From assembly GCA_031415015.1 (NCBI GenBank), contig JANOQT010000160.1:1-50279 (forward strand): a stretch of DNA of 50,279 nt. The letters are read 5' to 3'. Below are positions 44,901 through 50,279 of this stretch, piece by piece (the first letter of the stretch is position 1; each line of letters begins with the position of its first letter). The translations under genes and the position numbers were made by a program. The notes below the pieces were generated by a model. That model saw only the letters and a list, made by a program, of their open reading frames with translations. It did no database searches and was not told the origin of the DNA. Source of the DNA: JAUYQR01 sp031415015 (GTDB taxonomy: Bacteria > Pseudomonadota > Alphaproteobacteria > Rhodobacterales > Rhodobacteraceae).

Positions 44901-47148
44901 GCTCTTCGACCTCGGTCTCGGCTTCGATGACCTCTTCTATTGGCGACGCGGTGGTGATCAGGCGCCAAAAGCCGCGCTTCGCCCCCTTGCCGATGTAGAC
45001 GCCGACGATGTCCTTCCACATTTCGCTCCGGAAGGCTGGCTGGGGGCTCTTGGCCGCGAAGCCATTCATAAGGTCGCCGACGTAGACGTCTGCACTGCCG
45101 TTCACCAAAGCAGCTACAAGGCGCTCGAAGATTGTCAGCTGATCGTTCCCGGCAAGGTGCAGCGGTTGACGACCGGGAATGTAAAGCGTTCCAGAATACT
45201 GGCCGGTTCGGATCACTTGGGGTGCTACCCCGCCGCGTGCGAGGGCATTGTTCGTGCGCCAAGCCAGTTCAATTCCGTCACGGGCGACAGCACACTCCGA
45301 GTCATAGGAAGCGAGATGGGACAGGAGCGGCACGACAACGTTCGACCCGAGGTGCGCGGGCAACTCTTGACTTGCCGCAAGCACGATGCCCACCCCACCC
45401 GAATGCCGCGCTCGCAAGGCAAGATCCAGCCGCTGCGCAGTTTTTGGGTCATTGAGACGCCGCGCGAAATAGACGGGCACCTCCGAGCCATCGACTTGCA
45501 TCGTACCAAGAAGGGTCAGGTCCGGTTCTAGGATTTGTGCTGCCCGTTTGCTCAGGATCGGTTTCATCAGGCGCAACAGCGTCTCGTGAAGCCACTGAGC
45601 GTTGATCGCGTACATCTTGACATCCGCGACAGGGCGCTTGCCGGCATCTTCGCCGAACGGTCCGACGGTGCTTACCATGCCGACCGTCGTCGATGGCTGG
45701 ATGGTACCTTCCCCGTCAATGTCGTCATCCTCGATGAGGACAACATCTTGCCGGTCGCGGCGCTCAAGAAGGCCACCTTCGATCATGCGGCCTGCGTCGA
45801 GGCCGAGTTCCAGCAAATACCCTCCGCTGACTTCGTCCTCGACACGGTCGTGGAGTTGAACCAGCTGTGAGAAGATCGCTTGAAGATCATCGGGCGCGAT
45901 CTGCCGAAATGCGCTCAGGATTCCCCACTCCTTGAGGAGCGCGAAGCCGAGACTGCGCTCTTCGGGATCCGACTTGCTCTGCAAGTTGCAGCTCTTCGTG
46001 CCAGCAATCGTGATGTTGAGCGTCCGCTCCTTTGCGTCACCGATGCGGTTGTAGGCCACCGCAATGGCAATACGGCTGAATGCTTCGGCACGGCGGAAGA
46101 TGTTTCTGGCCCCAAGATATCGGCTGGCCACCTCCTCGATGTCATCATCGACGGTAACCTTGAGCTGAAGTTTGCGGCGCCATGTTCCGAGCCGGATCTC
46201 AGCTTCCACGACGCGGGCAAACTCGAATTCGTAGCCGTCCATCTCTGGAAGCTGCAGAAGCAGCGATGTCCGAAACCGCGAGAGGTTGTAGCGTTTCCAG
46301 GTCAGCGGTTTCTGGGAGATGTCGTGGCCGAGTGCTACTTCGGCAAACGAGTCGCTGACCGTTTGGCGCACCACCGGGCTGTCCGCACAGACCTCGATCT
46401 GTCGCAACGACGGCGTATAGATCAGCGTCGCCTCATTCGGCGGGCGGTAGTAGATTGTCCCCCTTCGACCGTCCTGACGGTGGTCGTACACGCTCGACAG
46501 CGGTCCACCATGTCGGACGATCAGCATGATCGAAGCGGGGTGCGCGTCAGTGGCGGGCAGATCGAGCGCTTTCACGGTGCAGGAAATCTCGGGCTTTAGC
46601 TCGAGCACCTTCTTGATCTTGGTGGCCAGTGCAGCTTCGTCGATTGCCGCAGCATCAAGGGCCACGTGATTCTCGAGCTCGACCTCGAAGGCATCATAGA
46701 GTTTGCCATGGTCGCGGAACTGTCGGGCGAAATGAAAGCTCTCAGCATCCTCGAACGTTTCGCGCGCATAGAGATAGGTCCAAATGCTTCTGCAGATCTG
46801 GTCGGGCTGTTCGTCGAATTCTTCTGACTGCAAGTCATCGAGTTGCTGTTCGACAATGGTGGTGAGGGACGTCACGCCCTTTCCGTCAGCGAGGGCCAGG
46901 ATCCTGCGCGACCGATGCTCTGCAGGTTGCAGTTCGTCCCGATCAAATTCAGACAGTGCTTGAATAAGCATTTCTCGAAACGCTTGGACTGCTTCGTGAT
47001 CAACTTGATCGGGAATGTCCTCAGGTAACTTGAAGTCAGGCTCGTTGTCTCCCTCTCTAACGGCAAGTGCTGCTCGGGCGAGATCAATCCGCGCATCCTC
47101 GATCAGTGCTAGGACACTGGGTCCAATCGGAGATGCTTTGCGCGGCAT
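44893..47148 (-). CDS. Large protein of unknown function (751 residues)
   Basis: From ATG 47148 (MPRKASPIGPSVLALIEDAR) with AAGGGG upstream; a longer frame back to 47328 lacks a ribosome site. The N-terminal 200 residues are helical and acidic (FREMLIQALSEFDRDELQPA, EEFDEQPDQICRSIWTYLYA). A mixed middle includes TIYYRPPNEATLIYTPSLRQ and WRRKLQLKVTVDDDIEEVAS. Residues about 500-560 contain a very acidic stretch (VVLIEDDDIDGEGT). The C-terminal 90 residues look like a winged helix: LTIFERLVAALVNGSADVYV, then PAFRSEMWKDIVGVYIGKGA and KRGFWRLI. No Walker, nuclease or methylase motif is seen. It stands alone, divergent from the recombinase cassette. I cannot assign a function; phage defence or regulation are possibilities. 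Confidence 0.8.
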   Translation of the reverse strand: MPRKASPIGPSVLALIEDARIDLARAALAVREGDNEPDFKLPEDIPDQVDHEAVQAFREMLIQALSEFDRDELQPAEHRSRRILALADGKGVTSLTTIVEQQLDDLQSEEFDEQPDQICRSIWTYLYARETFEDAESFHFARQFRDHGKLYDAFEVELENHVALDAAAIDEAALATKIKKVLELKPEISCTVKALDLPATDAHPASIMLIVRHGGPLSSVYDHRQDGRRGTIYYRPPNEATLIYTPSLRQIEVCADSPVVRQTVSDSFAEVALGHDISQKPLTWKRYNLSRFRTSLLLQLPEMDGYEFEFARVVEAEIRLGTWRRKLQLKVTVDDDIEEVASRYLGARNIFRRAEAFSRIAIAVAYNRIGDAKERTLNITIAGTKSCNLQSKSDPEERSLGFALLKEWGILSAFRQIAPDDLQAIFSQLVQLHDRVEDEVSGGYLLELGLDAGRMIEGGLLERRDRQDVVLIEDDDIDGEGTIQPSTTVGMVSTVGPFGEDAGKRPVADVKMYAINAQWLHETLLRLMKPILSKRAAQILEPDLTLLGTMQVDGSEVPVYFARRLNDPKTAQRLDLALRARHSGGVGIVLAASQELPAHLGSNVVVPLLSHLASYDSECAVARDGIELAWRTNNALARGGVAPQVIRTGQYSGTLYIPGRQPLHLAGNDQLTIFERLVAALVNGSADVYVGDLMNGFAAKSPQPAFRSEMWKDIVGVYIGKGAKRGFWRLITTASPIEEVIEAETEVEEPV

Positions 47149-47320
47149 GAACTCACCCCTTCGTTTATCGGCACAAGTCTGATTCAACCTTTGATAATCG
47201 TGGACAAAACTTCGGGCCGCAAGAGCAGACGTTCTACCTCCGTTCTGATTTCTGCGCTCGTTTTCAGATCGCGTGTCCCATCGGGGCACATGGACTGGCT
47301 TTTCGTCGGTAAGGATACCG

Positions 47321-47545
47321 ATGAACACGAGTACACCACCGATGAAACGCCCGAACTCCCTGCCACCTGATCAGATGACCCCCGCCGCCCGTCGCGCCGA
47401 ACTGTGCGGGTTACTGGCGCTTGGGCTGATCCGATTGCGGATGCGGAAACAGCGTGAAGTCTCTGACCAGACTGGAGAAAGTTGCCTACACTGTCCGCCC
47501 GACCAATGCCTTCATGCAACTCCAACTCGGAGGAGAGACGCATGA
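47321..47545 (+). CDS. Small protein leading the recombinase cassette
   Basis: 74 residues from ATG 47321 (MNTSTPPMKRPNSLPPDQMT); ATG 47378 (MTPAARR) is an alternative. The conserved-looking part is MTPAARRAELCGLLALGLIR and RLRMRKQREVSDQTGESCLH. Short ORFs of this kind occur directly before DUF2924 and serine recombinase genes. Its stop overlaps the DUF2924 start (ATGA), so it is coupled to the cassette. The function is unknown; the basic helix suggests nucleic-acid or protein binding. Confidence 0.68.
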   Translation: MNTSTPPMKRPNSLPPDQMTPAARRAELCGLLALGLIRLRMRKQREVSDQTGESCLHCPPDQCLHATPTRRRDA

Positions 47546-47997
47546 CAAAGCCCGATCCAATCCCCGCGCGCCTAGTCGCGCTGAAGACCACATCGACGCC
47601 CGACCTGAAGGCGCAGTGGCGCGACCTGTTCGAAACCGAACCGCCGCCGTTCAACCGGCGCTACCTGGAAAGCCGCTTGGCCTATCGTATCCAGGAACTG
47701 GCCTATGGCGGACTGAGGCCCGAAACCATCAAGCGGCTGGAAGCCTTGGGCGAACAGCTCGATGGCGGCAATATCACGACGCGCCGCATCCGCGCTGATC
47801 GCGACCGTCCCATCACCGGCACCCGGTTGCTGCGCGAGTGGCAGGGCGTCGAACAGATCGTCACCGTCACTGCCGTCGGCTTCGAATGGCAGGGGCGGCC
47901 ATACCAGTCGCTGTCCGCCATCGCGCGCTCCATCACCGGCACACGCTGGAACGGCTGGGTCTTCTTCGGGCTGAAGAACCACCGGAGGACGGCATGA
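47542..47997 (+). CDS. DUF2924 protein, partner of serine recombinase
   Basis: 151 residues: VALKTTSTPDLKAQWRDLFE, PPPFNRRYLESRLAYRIQEL, AYGGLRPETIKRLEALGEQL, GTRLLREWQGVEQIVTVTAV and the C-terminal SITGTRWNGWVFFGLKNHRR. The string FNRRYLExRLAYRIQELxYG is diagnostic for DUF2924. Members almost always neighbour a large serine recombinase in alphaproteobacterial mobile elements. It overlaps both neighbours by ATGA. A cofactor role in integration or excision is inferred from this constant linkage. Confidence 0.9.
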   Translation: MTKPDPIPARLVALKTTSTPDLKAQWRDLFETEPPPFNRRYLESRLAYRIQELAYGGLRPETIKRLEALGEQLDGGNITTRRIRADRDRPITGTRLLREWQGVEQIVTVTAVGFEWQGRPYQSLSAIARSITGTRWNGWVFFGLKNHRRTA

Positions 47998-49301
47998 ACA
48001 AACCTGTCGTCCGCAAACTCCGCTGCGCCGTTTACACGCGGAAATCTAGCGAGGAAGGGCTGGAGCAGGAGTTCAACAGCCAGCATGCCCAACGCGAGGC
48101 CTGCGAATCCTACATCGCCAGCCAGCGGTCGGAAGGCTGGGTGCTGGTCCGCGATCAGTATGACGACGGCGGCATTTCCGGCGGCACTCTGGAACGCCCC
48201 GGCCTGAAACGGTTGCTGGCCGACATCGAGGATGGGCTGGTTGACGTGGTGGTCGTCTATAAGATCGACCGCCTGTCGCGCTCGCTGATGGATTTTTCCA
48301 AGCTGGTCGAAGTGTTCGACCGAAACAGCGTGACCTTCGTATCGGTGACGCAGTCGTTCAACACAACCACCTCAATGAGGCGGCTGACGCTAAACATCCT
48401 GCTGTCTTTCGCCCAGTTCGAACGGGAGGTGACGGCCGAACGGATCCGCGACAAGGTTCGCGCCAGCCGGATGAAGGGCATTTGGATGGGTGGCTGCCCC
48501 CCGCTGGGTTATGAAGTCAAGGCCCGGAAGCTGGTCGAAAACCCCGGCGACGCAGAACATGTCCGCTGGGTCTTCGCCCGGTTCATCGAGATCGGTTCCG
48601 GCACAGTGTTGGCGCGGGAACTTGCCGAACGGGGTGTCACCACCAGCCGTGGCCACCGCATCGACAAAAAGTTCATCTACCGGATGCTGAACAATCGGGT
48701 CTACATCGGCGAGGCGGTCCACAAGGGGACCAGCTATCCCGGCGAGCATGCGGCGATCATCGACATTGAGACATGGGATAAAGCCCATGCAATCCTGACG
48801 GAAAGCCCACGCAAGCGCGCAGCCCAAACCCGGGCGGATACGCCTGCGTTGCTGCGGGGATTGCTCTACGGCCCAGATGGTGCAGCTTTCTCACCGACTC
48901 ACACGCGCAAGCGCGGGCGGCTGTACCGCTACTACGTCAGCCTGACTGTCCTTAAGCATGGTGCCGGGTCTTGCCCGGTGGGCCGCGTCCCAGCAGGTGA
49001 GATCGAAGCCGCCGTAATCGATCAATTGCGCACAGTTTTCCGCCAGCCAGAGATCGTTGTGGGGACGTGGAAGGCGGCCCGAGAACAAGATGTGGGGATC
49101 AGCGAAGCTGAGACCCACGCAGCCCTGATCCGGCTTGACCCGCTTTGGGACGAACTCTTCCCCGCCGAGCAGGCGCGCATCGTTGCGCTTCTGGTCGAGC
49201 AGGTGGACCTCGGAACCCATGGGCTGAATGTGCGACTGCGCACGGACGGGCTGGCAGCGTTGGCACGCGAGAAGCGCCCAGATGCGGGAGCGGCGGCATG
49301 A
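47994..49301 (+). CDS. Large serine recombinase (phage integrase)
   Basis: 435 residues from ATG 47994 (ATGA overlap with DUF2924). The resolvase domain has catalytic Ser18 in CAVYTRKSSEEGLEQEFNSQ, then DGGISGGTLERPGLKRLLAD, VDVVVVYKIDRLSRSLMDF and the Arg-rich RRLTLNILLSFAQFEREVTA followed by ERIRDKVRASRMKG. The recombinase domain has PPLGYEVKARKLVENPGDAE and FIYRMLNNRVYIGEAVHKG. The C-terminal domain is shorter than in phiC31-type enzymes and lacks the usual zinc-ribbon cysteines. It probably inserts and excises this prophage at short att sites. It is the only phage integrase in the window. Confidence 0.95.
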   Translation: MNKPVVRKLRCAVYTRKSSEEGLEQEFNSQHAQREACESYIASQRSEGWVLVRDQYDDGGISGGTLERPGLKRLLADIEDGLVDVVVVYKIDRLSRSLMDFSKLVEVFDRNSVTFVSVTQSFNTTTSMRRLTLNILLSFAQFEREVTAERIRDKVRASRMKGIWMGGCPPLGYEVKARKLVENPGDAEHVRWVFARFIEIGSGTVLARELAERGVTTSRGHRIDKKFIYRMLNNRVYIGEAVHKGTSYPGEHAAIIDIETWDKAHAILTESPRKRAAQTRADTPALLRGLLYGPDGAAFSPTHTRKRGRLYRYYVSLTVLKHGAGSCPVGRVPAGEIEAAVIDQLRTVFRQPEIVVGTWKAAREQDVGISEAETHAALIRLDPLWDELFPAEQARIVALLVEQVDLGTHGLNVRLRTDGLAALAREKRPDAGAAA

Positions 49302-49693
49302 CCCGTGCACGAGCGGTCCCCGATACCGTCACCGTGTATGTCCCGTTCCGCCTTGTGAAGCGCGGCGGGCGGAAGGAGATGATCTTGCCGGTCGAACGAA
49401 CGGCCCCACGCCAAACCGACGACACGCTGGTCAAAGCGCTGGCGCGCGCATTCCGATGGAAGCGCATGCTCGAAAGTGGTGAGTTTGGCACGATCTCCGA
49501 CCTGGCACGGCACGAAGGAATCGCCGCGCCATACCTTACCCGTGTGTTTCGGCTCGCGTTTCTTGCGCCCGAGGTTGTCGAAGCAATACTGGACGGGCGG
49601 CAGCCGAGGGACCTAACGCTCCAGTCGCTGCGGGGACAGCTTCCGGATGAGTGGTCCAGCCAGATTGACTGGCTGCGCAAGGGGTCGCAATAG
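49298..49693 (+). CDS. HTH protein downstream of the recombinase
   Basis: 131 residues from ATG 49298, again with ATGA overlap. N terminus: DTVTVYVPFRLVKRGGRKEM, a beta-rich part. C terminus: LVKALARAFRWKRMLESGEF, then GTISDLARHEGIAAPYLTRV and FRLAFLAPEVVEAILDGRQP, a ParB/KorB-like HTH. Such genes follow DUF2924-associated serine recombinases and may regulate recombination or act as a directionality factor. That role is inferred. It is the last gene before the right prophage boundary. Confidence 0.85.
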   Translation: MTRARAVPDTVTVYVPFRLVKRGGRKEMILPVERTAPRQTDDTLVKALARAFRWKRMLESGEFGTISDLARHEGIAAPYLTRVFRLAFLAPEVVEAILDGRQPRDLTLQSLRGQLPDEWSSQIDWLRKGSQ

Positions 49694-49850
49694 GGCTTGC
49701 GACATCAATCGTGCAAGCTGTAGGTTCTGGCCACCGCAGCATGGCGAAAGAGCTTCAAAACCAAAGAATTGCGCGTTGAATCGGGCCCGCTTCTTTGACA
49801 AGCCATTGGTCGAGCGGTGATAGGTTTTAATCGGGCAAAGAAGATTGCGG

Positions 49851-50279
49851 ATGAATGAGGCCGATACTTGCAGGAAGTTCGTCGTACCCAAACTGCAAGC
49901 AGCAGGCTGGGATGACAGGCCACATGCCATAAACGAGCAAAAAAGCTTCACTGACGGACGCGTTGTTTTCATTGGCGGAAAGGCGCGCCGTGGAAAGCAG
50001 AAGCGGTCCGACTACTTGCTACGATATAATCCAGACTTTCCGATTGCGGTTGTTGAGGCAAAATCTCGATATCGGCATGCCGGTGACGGACTTCAGCAGG
50101 CAAAGGAATATGCTGAGATTCTTGGATTGCGTTTTGCCTATTCAACCAACGGCATAGAAATCGTCGAATTCGATTACACGACGGGTGTTGAGAGGACCAT
50201 CCAAGATTTCCCTGCCCCTGATGATCTTTGGGCCAGGCTCCGTCGTGCCGAAGGCATCGTCGACGATGAAGTGGCAGAG
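49851..50279 (+). CDS. hsdR: Type I restriction enzyme R subunit, N-terminal part
   Basis: 143 codons open to the window edge from ATG 49851 (MNEADTCRKFVVPKLQAAGW). The HsdR N-terminal nuclease domain is clear: NEQKSFTDGRVVFIGGKARR, KRSDYLLRYNPDFPIAVVEA with the D...ExK triad (Asp54, Glu69, Lys71), HAGDGLQQAKEYAEILGLRF and STNGIEIVEFDYTTG. The R subunit cuts DNA after translocation by its ATPase motor, which lies outside the window. The DNA is visibly more A+T-rich than the prophage, suggesting a separately acquired restriction locus. It begins about 157 bp after the last prophage gene. Confidence 0.9.
   Translation, partial: MNEADTCRKFVVPKLQAAGWDDRPHAINEQKSFTDGRVVFIGGKARRGKQKRSDYLLRYNPDFPIAVVEAKSRYRHAGDGLQQAKEYAEILGLRFAYSTNGIEIVEFDYTTGVERTIQDFPAPDDLWARLRRAEGIVDDEVAE

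Larger units (their letters stand above)
5241..49850. mobile_element. Siphophage-type prophage, probably defective
   Basis: One continuous block of phage genes runs from the DUF2793 fibre to the recombinase cassette: integration, early/control, recombination and replication, methyltransferases, packaging, head, tail and lysis. Nearly all lie on the minus strand. The only phage integrase candidate is the large serine recombinase at the right end. The outer limits are set by the host MarR gene and hsdR; I could not find a convincing direct repeat marking attL/attR, which is expected for serine integrases with very short cores. At least three structural or replication genes are broken, so active induction is doubtful. 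Confidence 0.85.

Noticed and set aside
5241..49850. Direct repeats marking attL/attR
   Set aside because: Comparing 5241-5300 with 49694-49850 gave only short matches (such as ATTGCGG) at chance level, so no att site is claimed.

Overview
The window is GC-rich DNA of alphaproteobacterial, Rhodobacteraceae type. The basis is base composition, the style of the phage proteins (DUF2460, DUF2163, DUF2793, DUF6441 and DUF2190 families, with a tail module in the gene order of the Rhodobacter gene transfer agent) and the tight ATGA and TGATG gene overlaps. No rRNA, tRNA or CRISPR array was seen.

Host left flank (1-5240): the N-terminal part of an RND efflux permease and its periplasmic adaptor run leftward. 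A TetR repressor runs rightward and shares an operator-like palindrome with them. Two YdeI/OmpD-associated family genes, an SRPBCC protein and a divergent MarR regulator with a clear palindromic operator follow.

Prophage (about 5.24-49.85 kb): almost all genes are on the minus strand, so it reads from right to left. At the right edge is a plus-strand integration cassette (small ORF, DUF2924, large serine recombinase, HTH protein; each overlaps the next by ATGA). Divergent from it is a 751-residue protein of unknown function. Next come early and control genes (zinc ribbon, sigma-like HTH protein) and a recombination/replication module: Sak4-like ATPase, ssDNA-binding-like protein, SF2 helicase, Cas4-like nuclease and a broken primase-helicase. 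A RuvC-like nuclease, an N4/N6 DNA methyltransferase and a C5 cytosine methyltransferase follow. The packaging and head genes are TerS, a GpA-type TerL, gpW, a lambda-type portal, a prohead protease-capsid fusion, DUF2190, a head-tail joining protein and DUF6441. The tail runs from terminator and tube, through G/GT chaperones made by a -1 frameshift and the tape measure, to DUF2460, a lysis cassette, DUF2163, NlpC, the TIM-barrel 'megatron' and a DUF2793 fibre. A cassette holding an XRE-ImmA protein and a PIN protein (plus a DUF2188 gene) sits inside the late genes.

The prophage shows damage. An IS3-family element with 26-bp inverted repeats splits a DUF3489 gene. The DUF2793 fibre has an in-frame TAA. 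The primase-helicase has a one-base frameshift and an in-frame TGA. It may be defective, or some of the point lesions may be sequence errors.

Host right flank (49851-50279): the start of a type I restriction R subunit (hsdR), visibly richer in A+T, runs off the end.

Most worth a second look: a same-strand alternative frame through the cytosine methyltransferase that carries recognisable motifs and ends in an ATGA coupling; the 751-residue orphan; the XRE-ImmA/PIN cassette; the tail-chaperone frameshift with a four-cysteine knuckle; and several strong palindromes and repeated leader elements in the intergenic DNA.
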